Shown piece after piece: positions 46,069-57,103 of a stretch of DNA of 64,000 nucleotides (position 1 is the first letter of the stretch; each line of letters starts with the position of its first letter). The stretch comes from Hexactinellida sp. DTS-2022. Its lineage: Eukaryota > Porifera > Hexactinellida. The stretch spans positions 4,216,001 through 4,280,000 of the forward strand of contig JAPNXP010000014.1 of assembly GCA_028753945.1 (NCBI GenBank), given 5' to 3'. A model generated the notes under the pieces. That model saw only the letters and a program-made list of their open reading frames with translations. It made no database searches and had not been told where the DNA came from. Both the position numbers and the translations under genes were made by a program.

Positions 46069-46317
46069 CTCATATAGTCTATTTCCAGGGAAATGCTCAA
46101 TCTGTTTTCCTTTACTACCGACATGACTGGGTAACCTCCTGTCTTGAGTTAGACCCAGGGACCAGTCTGCTGTTTGTCCCAGTTGATCTCCTTTTGTTAC
46201 AATAAGATCAGAAATTGTCTCGCAATTTCCTTCTAAGAGAGATAGTTTTGCATTGCGAGGGCCCCAACCAGAGCTGTTATGCTGCACGGCAGAGCACATT
46301 GATTCTAAGAATGACAT
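46069..46317 (-). CDS. EIF3D: eIF3d exon A (N-terminal coding exon)
   Basis: 83 codons starting MSFLESMCSAVQHNSSGWGP. The eIF3d N-terminus has a V-Q-x-N-x-SGWGP motif, and KGDQLGQTADW and QDRR follow at the expected distance. Donor ATGAG/GTAATT after 46069. Upstream of the ATG is TTTTTTAAATCCATTTTAG, a splice acceptor ending immediately before ATG, so the 5' UTR is on another exon or supplied by a spliced leader. A second ATG six codons in is an alternative start. Divergent from typical animal sequences but with an intact frame. Confidence 0.82.
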
Positions 46318-46337
46318 CTAAAATGGATTTAAAAAAG
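46318..46337 (-). promoter_or_regulatory. Splice acceptor abutting the eIF3d start codon
   Basis: Minus strand CTTTTTTAAATCCATTTTAG followed directly by ATG. Compatible with cis-splicing from an upstream noncoding exon or with spliced-leader trans-splicing. No core promoter could be identified upstream. Confidence 0.55.
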
Positions 46338-46480
46338 CTGTATTGTAAAATTTGTATTATCAAATTACGGTATAACTAAAACAAATTATTTGTTCATTCG
46401 ATTGCAATCACTATATTACACGCTCGTATTCATGGTCCGATCCAATTTTCATAGCCTAAATCATAAATGAATGTTACGGT

Positions 46481-48385
46481 CAGGGTTGCCAACTTTTTGT
46501 AAGCACAAAGCGTGATATTTTGCCCTTTTTTTGAAAAAAAAGCGTGAGATTTTGCTAAAAAGCGTGGAAAACAATTTTTGACCTCAAAAAGCAGTATATT
46601 GAGGGATTTGTTTAGCGTCCACCAGGGTGTTTCCAGGCGTGCTGGGCGCGCCTAAAGGAGCGTAATTTGGCAGGATTTTTATCCAGGCGTACAAAATTCG
46701 ATTCTAGGCCTCAATATCGAGAGTTACTCCCATAGACTTAATACAAAATAACTAATCTAGGCGTACAAAATGAAAACTGAACGAGCTCTAACAAAATCTA
46801 GGAGCGCGGTTAATTTTTCCTGGATGAAAGCCTGGCGTCCACCCCTTAATTTTATCTACTTCCTCAGACGCGGGACGTCCTTTCTAACGTGAGGTTTTGA
46901 ATGTAAGCGTGAGATCGTGAGATTAACGCCAATTCAGCCCAAATGCATGGAGTGAGTATATACAACACACTACTCGCTTATCCTAGTAAGCTGATATTTT
47001 CACTTCTAATCTGCGAATATATATGGAAGCTATTTTAAGACTACTAGTGCTCTAATATAAGGCTTCTAAGTACTGATTTTTTTTAAATTCTATATTTAGG
47101 CTCCCCTAGAGAATAATATAGTACCAAAAGCTTAGTTCTGAAGAATTGAAAAAGATTACAAGAATCTGAATCGATCAAATCCATTCTACCACATCCCCTT
47201 GAGATTATTAAGGAAGGTGCTAATATCAAAAAGTCAATTTTTTCATCGGAATTGCTCCATTTTTGAAAAAACGGACGGTTTTCCCACATTTGAGCCACAT
47301 TCTTGCTCCCAAAGGTGTCTAGATTTTAATTAAGTACGAAATCGGACAATCGGAACTGTAGCAGGTCTTAGTTTACTTACTATAGCTATAGTGCTATATT
47401 CCAAATCTCAGCGTTAAACCTTCAAAAAGTTCCCCAAAACTAAGCTTTGAAATAGTGGCATGCTATAATTAGTTACGGTGGTTTTCAAGTGGCAGAGAGG
47501 ATTTTCGACACGTCTACAGCGAAGAATATTGATTCGGGAAGAAATTAAAATCGGCCATCTTGCTGGAATTCAATCACTGATAGTGTCTGAAAGTTAGAAC
47601 TAAGCTCCAGTTCACTTTTGAATTTGGATTTAATCTCTTTTGATGGTCACATGACACCTCCATATATGGGCATTCGAGATTATTAGCAAGGTAACCATTT
47701 GGTTTTGAGTGATTTTTGACTTTGCAATGGTTTAGAAATGATATATCAATGTGATTAGTAATTTAGAGCTAAGCTCTAGAGTCTCCCGTTTAGGAGATAC
47801 AAATTTGGATGTGTCATCAAAATTGGTCACATTCACACTACCATATAGGGCAATATCGAAAACGGTGCGTCCTAGGCTCACAAAATGTATTATTCACATA
47901 TGGAAAACCATGTGTGCTGATCATTTTTCACAAGTCTAACATGAATTTATCTCTTTTCCTCTCTGAGTTACAAATTAGTTAAGAATCCGTACCCTGAAGA
48001 CGGCCGAAGGGCTATAACTTTTGCAATTTCCACTTTTATCTAAAAATTTTTGTTGAGTTGTGCAAAAATTTTGTCAGACTATCATATGTCTGAATATTGA
48101 AACGTTGTAAATACTACAAACAGTTATTTTAACGTGGGCAACACCTTTGGAGTTCTAAAACCGCGTTTTAATATTAAAAGCTGCTCTACTAAAACAGTCA
48201 TAACTCTGGAAATAATGATCGGATCGATGAAAACCCAAGTCCCCTCGATATATACCATCCTTCCGCAGTGTCTGTAAAAGTATCGTAAAATCCGTGCAAT
48301 TTATATTCCTTATTATTTTAGGCTGAAATAGCGTTAAAAAAAAGGCGTGAGATTCACGCCTAAAGCGTGATAGTTGGCAACCCTG
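46481..48385. mobile_element. hAT-type nonautonomous element, 1.9 kb
   Basis: Ends CAGGGTTGCCAACTTTTTG and GATAGTTGGCAACCCTG with a perfect 8-bp duplication gttacggt (46473-46480, 48386-48393). Subterminal AAAGCGTGA repeats on both sides. No transposase frame. Contains the hAT MITE 46623-46834. It lies just upstream of eIF3d exon A. Confidence 0.9.
46623..46834. mobile_element. hAT-type MITE, CAGGCGT group, copy 1
   Basis: Ends CAGGGTGTTTCCAGGCGT and CTGGATGAAAGCCTG, perfect duplication gcgtccac (46615-46622, 46835-46842). Same family as 49194-49378. Confidence 0.88.
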
Positions 48386-48455
48386 GTTACGGTATAGGAG
48401 AAGATTCCTATGTTAGCGCTCCTGATTAAATTTTTCCCAAAATAATACTCTTATA

Positions 48456-48540
48456 CAGTGGCGGCGCCATTGGTGGGGCATAGGCCCCACCATCCCGCCG
48501 CCCCCTGCTCCAATAGGATCTTCTCGCATCCCTGGATAAT
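48456..48540. mobile_element. CAGTGGCGG-group MITE end
   Basis: CAGTGGCGGCGCCATTGG followed by GGGGCATAGGCCCCACC. The other end was not found. Confidence 0.35.
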
Positions 48541-48722
48541 TATATGATTGCAATGAAGAACTAGTCTTTAGACCCAAGAGTTATAATGTTAAAAAATTTC
48601 GCTGTTAGGAGGATATCTACATAAGTTGCCACCCTTAATTCCTAGAATTATGCGGAATAAAATCAAAATAATTACAAATATTATTAGTCTAAATTTCGAA
48701 ATCAAAAGTCCGGATATATTAA

Positions 48723-48838
48723 CCCTCGGCTGGCTTGGGGTAAAAGGTATAAATAGAAAAACCCCACTTTCACTTTCACTTTCAATTGAAATTCAATTAA
48801 CTTTCAGTTTCAATTTTACATTCCTAGCCAGACGAGGG
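48723..48838. mobile_element. piggyBac-type MITE
   Basis: TTAA on both sides (48719-48722, 48839-48842). Ends CCCTCGGCTGGCTTGG and CCTAGCCAGACGAGGG are imperfect inverted repeats. 116 bp, no ORF. Confidence 0.75.
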
Positions 48839-48890
48839 TTAAAGAAAGTTTTCAGCAGAATCGAATCTTTTATGAAATTAATAGAAAAAA

Positions 48891-49013
48891 AATCCAAAAT
48901 TGCAGCCTGTGCCGACGCATGTTCCTTTGGAGGCACAATATTTTGATGGTAGTTTATTGATAGTGCCTCCAAAGTAACATGCTGTCGGCACAGGCTGCAA
49001 TTTTGGATTTTTT
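48891..49013. repeat. SL hairpin H6 with adjacent arm to 49639
   Basis: Strong stem (GCAGCCTGTGCCGACGCATG with GCTGTCGGCACAGGCTGC). The arm continues GGCAACGACCCTTAGTGAG and runs to 49639, interrupted by the hAT at 49194-49378. Confidence 0.85.
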
Positions 49014-49193
49014 TCGCCAAGTCATCATCACTATGAAGGTGTTAAATTATTTCAGAAAGGTGTTTCAAAAGGCAACGACCCTTAGTGAGTTGGAAGTTTC
49101 GATTTAGCTCACTTCATTTCAAAGATATTCAAGTTTCAGTAGAATATAATTAGTGATGAGTCAGCATTTTTTATGTGCGTGTTGGGTGATCAC

Positions 49194-49378
49194 CAAGGTT
49201 TCATCCAGGCGTATGCAGCGCGCCTGGAGGCGCGTGAATTTGGAAGGAAACATTTCTAGGCGTGCGAAAATCGATAGATGCTTCCATAGACGTAATACAA
49301 AATGAGTAATTTAGGCGCGTGTGAGCGAGCTCAAACTAAATCTAGGCGCGTGGGAAATTATGTCTGGATGAAAGCCTG
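49194..49378. mobile_element. hAT-type MITE, CAGGCGT group, copy 2
   Basis: Ends CAAGGTTTCATCCAGGCG and GTCTGGATGAAAGCCTG, perfect duplication gtgatcac (49186-49193, 49379-49386). Interior similar to 46623-46834 (GCGCGCCTGGAGGCGCGTG). Confidence 0.88.
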
Positions 49379-50112
49379 GTGATCACCCAACACCAACTAA
49401 CCCATTCAAAATGTAGAATTCACAAAATTGTAAAAACACATTTTTTTGACGATGTCATCATCACCTCAAGGTGTCAAAACCCATTTGTAGAGGTGTTGTG
49501 TGGCATAAGAATCAATTGATAAATTTGAAATTTGTTTCTATCTTATTTGAATTCTGAGATTTATGATATTTAATTAATTAGTATAAATAATTATTAATAT
49601 TATTTATAATATAACACCAATATAAGTCAAAAATAATTACAGTGGAACCCCGCGTATCGGGGCACCTCCGTCCAAGCGCTCAGCGCCCCGATACGAGGGA
49701 GTGCCCCGATACGCGGGGTTCTAAGAAAACTCCAATATGTTTGGTTAAAACAATTAAGTTAGCACCTACACAACAAATCATAACATATAGTCAAAACCTA
49801 GAGTTAAGGCTGATATTTAAGCAGTACTACACATTACAATTTCACATTATACTTTACCTACACTAGAAGTCACAAATCTATGATATTCACGGAATTTTTT
49901 TTTTGAAAAACTCCCCCGATTACCTCAGCACGAGTCTCTAGCTTGAGTGGGTGACGCTTCGCGGCCATTACAAAGAATACTAAGCTGCTAAAAAGTAAAA
50001 AGCATGTTACTCAAGAGAAATAATCTTCGGTGGAGTGCCCCGATAAGTGAATGGCGCCCCGATACGCGGGGTTATTTTTAATGGGAAAAAAACAAATTCC
50101 CAAACGACTGCC

Positions 50113-50889
50113 CACAGCGTGCCAAATTAGTGATTTTATTAAACTCTTGACCCAGAAGCGAAACCCTCACCAATAGTTCCCCCAATATGTATATTTTCAT
50201 TGCCTGTTTTCAAAAAAATATGTTACCTTGCAAAATCTTGATTTTTACCCCCCTTCTGTCTGCTGCATAAGATAAATTTGTACTAATCCTTACCTGTTTG
50301 TGAAACCTTTTCTGCGCATTCTGTACATTCGAAAGCTATTACAAGTTATTAGAAACACCCTTATTATCCACCAGTTCAGTAGTTTAAATCAGTAATAAAC
50401 CAAACTTTGGTTCATAGTTGTAAAAATGCTGAAAAATTGGCGATTTCTCCATATGCAGAGAAATCTTTGCTCATTGATCCATGTTCATGGCGGCTGAGCT
50501 GATTTTCTCAGTTCTATATTATTTTCTTAACACCTTTCCTTCATATATACATCATTTTATTGTCATTTGTGCTGTAATATTTGAGATATTAGTGATTTTG
50601 TTGTCGACATGAAGAGAACCCCGAAAATCTCTTGTCATGAAATAATCACTATTTCTCGTTTTTCTCGAAAACGATTAATTTAAGTGCTTTTAAATGTATT
50701 ATCAACCAATATAAATATGACATTAACGCACCTGTTCTTAGGATGTTCATCACGATTAGGTGTTGTTTAATGACGTCATCTTACTGACTTTGCATATACT
50801 TTTTTTTAGCAAATTATATACACGTATATTCTGAAATATTTAGACAAAATATTGTTGTTGTATCAATAATAGTTGTTTAAATTGTTATA
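50113..50889. repeat. Left inverted arm of the 5.1-kb element
   Basis: Mirror of 53897-54674. Includes CATGAAGAGAACCCCGAAAA and TGATGAACATCC-type text in complement. No ORF. Confidence 0.9.
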
Positions 50890-50969
50890 ATTACAAGTAT
50901 GAACAAATATTGTTTCTATCAAACATAATATAAGGATACAAAAACAAACAAAAACAATTCTCTCTAATT

Positions 50970-51577
50970 CTAGTATATTCTGACACGTATATAGTTAAAT
51001 GCACAACAAGCTTTCATTAAACTATTTGCTTGACCTTTATATCTAGCATATGTATCACGAAAGGCGGCATGCGAACTTTCACAAGCAGTTTCCGACCATA
51101 CACCCAAACCTTCCCCTTCATCAAGCAATTCAATCTTGTCCATTAGGTGTGCTGTGATATAATGGGATTTTAAGGTAACTGACCACCCTGTGGCAGCCCA
51201 AGCACCCTGAAATTCATCTACAGCTACTTGTGCTGCAATTTTATCTGGTTGATCAGATGAGAAACATAAATTTACAACAGAGTCCAATTTAGCAAGGACA
51301 TTGATGGAATAAGAAGTGGCTTGTTCAGGCCATGGGATGTCTTTGGCTACTCTCAATAATTTTCTACAATCGTTTCCTTCTAAACTCGTTCCATGGTATG
51401 GTTTCCACTTCAATCCATACTGAATGCTTAACAATTGTTGAAAATACTCGAAATTAGCGACGCCAATATCAGATGAAATTTTGTCAAGAATGTTATTGAC
51501 CATTAGAAGAATATGTAGAACTGGAAAACAGAAAAAGTTGAAAAAGTCAACTTCGAATAAGGGAATATCTTCATAGC
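50970..51577 (-). CDS. Transposase-like gene, exon 5
   Basis: Begins after acceptor TTTCTTTTTAG, phase 1 (G then GC), GYEDIPLFEVDFFNFF, and continues FPVLHILLMVNNILDK. Then come YHGTSLEGNDCRKLLR, a middle region, and GLGVWSETACESSHAAFRDT with YARYKGQ near the end; TAA-type stop at 50970. The glycine-leucine-x-S-E-x-x-x-E-x-x-H context resembles the C-terminal acidic motif of several DDE transposases, including RAG1/Transib-type, but I cannot assign the family. Frame intact over 202 codons. Confidence 0.55.
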
Positions 51578-51644
51578 CTAAAAAGAAATATTGAAACGAA
51601 ACAAAGATATTACTGGATGTATATTTATGTTACAGCAGTTTTAC

Positions 51645-51785
51645 CTTTGAAGTTCGCGTCGTTGCTGTTGAGAATCTCGACAGCTTGATCATATGACCTG
51701 TATTCCCTATCCATATCTTCAAAACCTTTCGATCTTTTCCACGTACACAGAGGACATGGATGCGCAGAACTTGCTTGTTTTATCC
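51645..51785 (-). CDS. Transposase-like gene, exon 4
   Basis: 141 bp between CCTAG/GG and AAAG/GTAAAA. Encodes IKQASSAHPCPLCTWKRSKG, with a Cys-x2-Cys pair (CPLC) that may bind zinc, then EDMDREYRSYDQAVEIL. Phase 1 on both sides, matching exons 3 and 5. Confidence 0.6.
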
Positions 51786-51845
51786 CTAGGCATGAGGATT
51801 AAAAGAAGACCTATATATACACGAATTTTATATTACGATTAGTAC

Positions 51846-52362
51846 CTGTTGCCATGGCTTGAACCTTTAAATCACATGATAAGAAAAAGGTTGTATTTGG
51901 AATATTGTCTAAAGACCTGCTCGGAAAAACTTTTTGGAGAATTTTGAAGAGATTATCATGCGTTTCTATACATGGACTTGCAGCTAATATCAACGTTGTT
52001 TTAACCGAGTTGTATACAATTTCCATATACTGTGCTGTGAGTTTAAGAAATCCTTGCCCTTTATCTAAACCTAATTTGCATCTGAGTAAATGTGCGCTGT
52101 CGAAATTATTTTCTTGCCTTACTAGTAAATCTATTTCAAAAATAGATGTACAATATGCAAGAGGATGTGCAACTAATGTGCGATTTCGTTTTGTCCCTTC
52201 CTGAAATACTATGTGTTCCATTGCGAATATCCGATCCATTGTATCCCTCCGACGAGTTTCCAAAGACCTTACATTGGCGACTTTAATATTGCATCTTTTC
52301 AATTCCGAAGTTATCTCCCGGAGGGTTCTGATTGATTGTCCAGCCTTTCCTCCAGTATTAGC
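51846..52362 (-). CDS. Transposase-like gene, exon 3
   Basis: 517 bp from TATATTTAG/GC to ACAG/GTACTA. Encodes ANTGGKAGQSIRTLREITSE, RRDTMDRIFAMEHIVFQEG, and NTTFFLSCDLKVQAMATG at its end. The acidic residue in the last motif could be a catalytic Asp, and VYNSVKTTLILAASPCIETH precedes it. Uninterrupted. Phase 0 start, phase 1 end. Confidence 0.6.
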
Positions 52363-52437
52363 CTAAATATACAGGAGTGAACAAAATTGTTACTTACCGA
52401 ATGCGCTTGAACAACCAATACAAATTACTCCACTTAC

Positions 52438-52770
52438 TTTGATCGCTGCCAGGGCATTCTCATCTATGTCTAGAGCAGACTTATCTCGATCTTCGTTGGA
52501 ATGCAGTCTTATCGAAATCAATTCAGCGAGGATTTCTAGTGCATCAGCATCTTCAGCGATTTTGATTAGTGTTTTTGCAAGTTCTCTCTTCTTTTTATCA
52601 CTGTTAGGTTTATCAGATGAGGATGGTGGAGCATTTCTTGTAGATACCTGTGCTAGTCGGCAGTGATGAGGCAGTCCCTTTCCAATTTTTTGTAGACATA
52701 AGCCGCAATGATTTAAGTTTATTTTCTTTTGGTTCACTTTTTCAGGAGTGTCTGGGTTATATCTTCTTTC
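52438..52770 (-). CDS. Transposase-like gene, exon 2
   Basis: 111 codons from GCTAG/GAAAGA to AAA/GTAAGT. Encodes ERRYNPDTPEKVNQKK, then NHCGLCLQKIGKGLPHHC (Cys/His cluster), a Ser/Lys-rich linker and ALEILAELISIRLHSNEDRD. A downstream alternative donor (52397) would add CIGCSSAFG but breaks the next frame. Phase 0 at both ends. Confidence 0.6.
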
Positions 52771-52841
52771 CTAGCATAGTTAATTAAGTTCAAAACATTT
52801 TTATAATGAAAATTATTTTGAATGCTAGAATAAATACTTAC

Positions 52842-53200
52842 TTGACCAATGTGCCTTGCTGCTTCATAACATATTGGACAATTATCAGGAGTACAAATCC
52901 TTCCATTCCTTGGCCACTTTGGGAAACTAAATTGATTTGAAAAAGTATTAGGGTTAGGTTGATTCGGATTATCAAAACGTTTTAGCTGTGATCTGCACTT
53001 ATCACATATGGAACGTGGATAGCGCATTGGATCTTCATTATCAAACACTATAGTGGGGTCCCAATGCAGTTTCGACCATGATCTTTGCTCCTTGAGTCAG
53101 ATGCAAAGCATTTTGTGCAACATCTTCTACACACTCTTCCCAAATTTGCGTAATGATCACGAGAATCATCATTGACGATATTAATTGATTTAGATGCCAT
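52842..53200 (-). pseudogene. Transposase-like gene, exon 1 (one frameshift)
   Basis: ATG at 53200: MASKSINIVNDDSRDHYANL, RVCRRCCTKCFASDSR. A one-base frame change near 53050 follows, then DPMRYPRSICDKCRSQLKRF, ICTPDNCPICYEAARHIGQ and donor CAA/GTAAGT. Three Cys-x2-Cys pairs suggest an N-terminal zinc-binding domain. The frameshift (or an assembly error) would stop translation. Confidence 0.6.
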
Positions 53201-53896
53201 CGAATAGTTCACAAATAAAATTTAGAATTGATCATTATATAGGTTAAACCGATTCAACCAAACACTGATCTAACCAAATAGTTGTTCAACCGAATAGTTG
53301 GCGAACCGCATATATTCGGTCAACCGAATAGTAAATTCGGTTGATCAAATAGTTGTACTAATTAATAAGCATTTTAGCTTACTACACTCTGAAATTAAAG
53401 ATTTCTGAATAAAAGCTGCTCGTCCAGGAAACGCGCGTGCTAACATCTTGCACTCGGGCCTGCGGCCTTCGCTTGATTTCAATAAAATTCCGTTTAACCA
53501 ACACGAAGGAACTGTCCAACTCCGCGAACCAATAAATCAATTCTTTCACAGGTGGACTTATGATAAGCACTGTGGAAACAGCTCAGGGTCAGGTAGGAAC
53601 AATTCTTACATTGATTGGTAAATTTTGGATATCAAATGGACACAATATAATGTTTGTCAGCCTGAATACAAAGAATTCATTCTATTTGAGAATTTGCTCT
53701 CAACCCAATTAAATTACATTCTCGGATAGGCCTTCTAAAATTATAGAAGTGAGTGGGCTTACAGTAGATTGAAATTCAATATTCAATATACACGAAAATA
53801 ATACATCTAAGCAAAGTTATATTGTAGTACGTAAATGTATACTAACAGACACATAAATTATCACGAAATTAGTGTTAGTTCAGTACAACATGTCAC
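53201..53896. other. 5' flank of the transposase-like gene
   Basis: 53260-53345 holds ACCGAATAGTTG-type repeats and 53415-53490 the TCGGGCCTGCGGCC repeat also at 43880. Presumed promoter region; no recognisable TATA or initiator was placed. Confidence 0.4.
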
Positions 53897-54674
53897 TATA
53901 ACAATTTAAATAACTATTATTGATACAACAACAATATTTTGTCTAAACATTTCAGAATATACGTGTATATAATTTGCTAAAAAAAAAGTATATGCAAAGT
54001 CAGCAAGATGACGTCATTAAACAACACCTAATCGTGATGAACATCCTAAGAACAGGTGCGTTAATGTCATATTTATATTGGTTGATAATACATTTAAAAG
54101 CACTTAAATTAATCGTTTTCGAGAAAAACGAGAAATAGTGATTATTTCATGACAAGAGATTTTCGGGGTTCTCTTCATGTCGACAACAAAATCACTAATA
54201 TTTCATATATTACAGCACAAATGACAATAAAATGATGTATATATGAAGGAAAGGTGTTAAGAAAATAATATAGAACTGAGAAAATCAGCTCAGCCGCCAT
54301 GAACATGGATCAATGAGCAAAGATTTCTCTGCATATGGAGAAATCGCCAATTTTTCAGCATTTTTACAATTATGAACCAAAGTTTGGTTTATTACTGATT
54401 TAAACTACTGAACTGGTGGATAATAAGGGTGTTTCTAATAACTTGTAATAACTTTCGAATGTACAGAATGCGCAGAAAAGGTTTCACAAACAGGTAAGGA
54501 TTAGTACAAATTTACCTTATGCAGCAGACAGACGGGGGGTAAAAATCAAGATTTTGCAAGGTAACATATTTTTTTGAAAACAGGCAATGAAAATATACAT
54601 ATTGGGGGAACTATTGGTGAGGGTTTCGCTTCTGGGTCAAGAGTTTAATAAAATCACTAATTTGGCACGCTGTG
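53897..54674. repeat. Right inverted arm of the 5.1-kb element
   Basis: Complement of 50113-50889, with scattered single-base differences. The open frame at 54587 is arm sequence. Confidence 0.9.
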
Positions 54675-55359
54675 TGCCCCGATACGAGGGGTGCCCCGAT
54701 ACGAGAGTGCCCCGATTCGCGGGGTTCCACTGTATTAATATTATTAATACTTTAACACCATTATTATGTACAGCTAAATAAATTAAGTTCAATTATTTGG
54801 AATAATTATCAATTTAAATTGAATTTCACTATCAAATTTGAATTCAGCGCACTCGATAACCCCAATAATCTAATTGGAACCGTCTCTATAAGTTAAACAC
54901 AAAGCGAATTAATTTGAATTAAATATGGTCATGTATCCATTGGGCAAGAATATTCTAAGCAGAAGGAAATATAATCACATAATCTGTCGTTGTTATGGAA
55001 TATACTAATTAATTAAATATCATAAATCTCAGAGATGATACAAGATAGAAACAAACTTCCAATTTATCAAATGATCCTTATGCCAAGTAACACCTCTACC
55101 AATGGGTCTTGACACCTTGAAGTGATGATGACATCGTCAAAAAAATGTATTTTTACAATATTGTGAATTAAATAAATCGCATGGGTTAGTTCAGTTAAAA
55201 AATGCTGAGTCATTACAGATTATATTCTACTGAAACTTGAATATCTCTTAATGAAGTGAGCTAAACGAAACTTCCACCACTCTAAGGGAGGTTGTCTTCC
55301 GAAACACCTCTCAGAAATAATTTAACACCTTCATAGTGATGATGACATGACGGAAAAAA

Positions 55360-55480
55360 AATCCAAAATTGCAGCCTGTGCCGACAGCATGTTCCTTTGG
55401 AGGCACTATCAATAAACAACCAACAAAATATAGTGCCACCAAAGGAACATGCATCGGCACAGGCTGCAATTTTGGATTTT
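55360..55480. repeat. SL hairpin H7
   Basis: AATTGCAGCCTGTGCCGACA with GCATCGGCACAGGCTGC; followed by ACTGTGCCGACTATACTATA. Confidence 0.85.
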
Positions 55481-56610
55481 TTTTACTGTGCCGACTATAC
55501 TATAGTATAGTGGCCCAGTACTAATCTTAGTGCTTTGGTATATTAGTCCGTAGCCACTCCACAGAACAGAGTTTAGTTAAATAAGAGCCCAAATTTTCAG
55601 GATATGTGTCAAATGGGTTACAGATGTGCACCTGGGGTCACGATTTTTTATTACATTTTTGGACACATTTTTGCACCTGTTTAATATTGAAACAGAAACA
55701 ATAAATAGTACCCAAAAATTAAATATATTGCATTCGATAGAGAATTAAATTCTACACCTTTTCACAGTGCACGAATTTTCAAATTGTACTTAGTTTGTGC
55801 CACAATTGAGTTGCAAGTTTCCTTTGTTTACTAACACTTCAGTTCAATTGAAAGTATTAAATCTAATTCTATTGTTTCAACTCGTTCATATTATATTGAT
55901 TCAACTTGTGAGTTCGAGTATGCTTCTATTTTCCAATTGTTAACCGAGATTTTACATTCCATAACAACGACAGATTATGTGAATATATTTCCTTCTTCAA
56001 GAATACTCTTGCACTGTTAATATACTGACGTAATTAATTATAATTAATTCAGTCAGTATATGACTTATATAGATGCTCCCAATTTGTTTATTAGGGGTCA
56101 TCGAGGGTGCGGAATTGAAATTTGATAGCCAAATTAATTAATTTATTATTTATGACAAAATAATTAAACGTAATAAATATAAGTTTACATTGAAATTGGT
56201 GTTAAATTATTAATAAATATTTATACTAATTAATTAAATATCATAAATCTCAGAGATTATAGAAGATAGAAACAAATTTCAAATTTATCAATTGATCCTT
56301 ATGCACATAACACCTCAACAAATGGGTCTTGACACCTTGAGGTGATGATGACATCGTCAAAAAAATGTGTCTTTACATTTGTGAATTCTATATTTCGAAT
56401 GGGTTGGTTGGTGTTGGGTGATCACCGTTTTTTTATAACACGAACATAAAAAATGCTGACTCATCAATTATTATATTCTACTGAAACTTGAATACCTTTG
56501 AAATGAAGTGAGCTAAAACGATACTTCCAACTCACTAAGGGTCGTTGCCTTTTGAAACACCTTTCTGAAATAATTTTACACCTTCAATGTGATGATGACA
56601 TGGCAAAGAA

Positions 56611-56733
56611 AATCCCCCCAAAATTGCAGCTGTGCCGACAGCATGTTCCTTTGGAGGCACTATCAATAAACTACCACCAAAATATAGTGTCACCTAAGGA
56701 ACATGCGTCGGCACAGCTGCAATTTTGGATTTT
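56611..56733. repeat. SL hairpin H8
   Basis: GCAGCTGTGCCGACAGCATG with GCGTCGGCACAGCTGC. The CT deletion in GCAGC(CT)GTG is present in both stems, so pairing is kept. Confidence 0.85.
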
Positions 56734-56987
56734 TTATTGTTACTGTGCCGAAAATACTATAGTATAGTGGCCCAGTTCTAATCTTAGTGCTTTAGTTATC
56801 AATTATTGGTCCGTATCCTCTCCACAGAACAGAGTTTTATTAACTAAGAGCCCAAATTTTCCTGATATGTGTCTCATGGGTTACAGAAGTGCCCTTGGGG
56901 TCACGATTTATTAATTTCGATTTGGGAAATTGTTAACGGGACTTTAGCTTTTTTTATCCCATAAGAAAATAAAAGCAATAACAAGAA

Positions 56988-57103
56988 AAAAAATTGCAGC
57001 TGTGCCGACGCATGTTCCTTTGGTGGCACTATATTTTGATTGTGGTTTATTGATAGTGCCTCCAAAGGAACATGCTGTCGGCACAGGCTGCAATTTGGAT
57101 TTT
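56988..57103. repeat. SL hairpin H9
   Basis: GCAGCTGTGCCGACGCATG with GCTGTCGGCACAGGCTGC; here only one stem has the CT deletion. Confidence 0.8.

Larger units (their letters stand above)
5278..46317 (-). other. EIF3D: eIF3d host gene span (5' part, four exons seen)
   Basis: Gene-level entry joining exons A, B, C and D. eIF3d is the eIF3 subunit that can bind the mRNA cap and supports selective translation initiation. All four exons lie in one order on the minus strand, all three joins are GT-AG and phase 0, and the joined frame gives 249+297+228+225 bp = 333 codons. Animal eIF3d is usually about 530-560 residues, so the C-terminal 200 or so are expected beyond position 1. Introns are 46068-39095 (~7.0 kb), 38797-38422 (376 bp) and 38193-5503 (~32.7 kb). 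No exon was found between 1 and 5277. The intron sequence is almost entirely transposon-derived. Confidence 0.85.
49640..54732 (-). mobile_element. 5.1-kb transposon with ~780-bp inverted arms
   Basis: Outer ends CAGTGGAACCCCGCG and CGCGGGGTTCCACTG, flanked by TA (49638-49639, 54733-54734), with subterminal GTGCCCCGATACG repeats. Long arms 50113-50889 and 53897-54674 are near-perfect complements. The centre holds a five-exon minus-strand gene. The terminal sequence and TA target resemble pogo/Tigger elements, but the protein is not pogo-like, so the superfamily is left open. Inserted in an SL arm; copies elsewhere show the uninterrupted arm. Confidence 0.85.
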
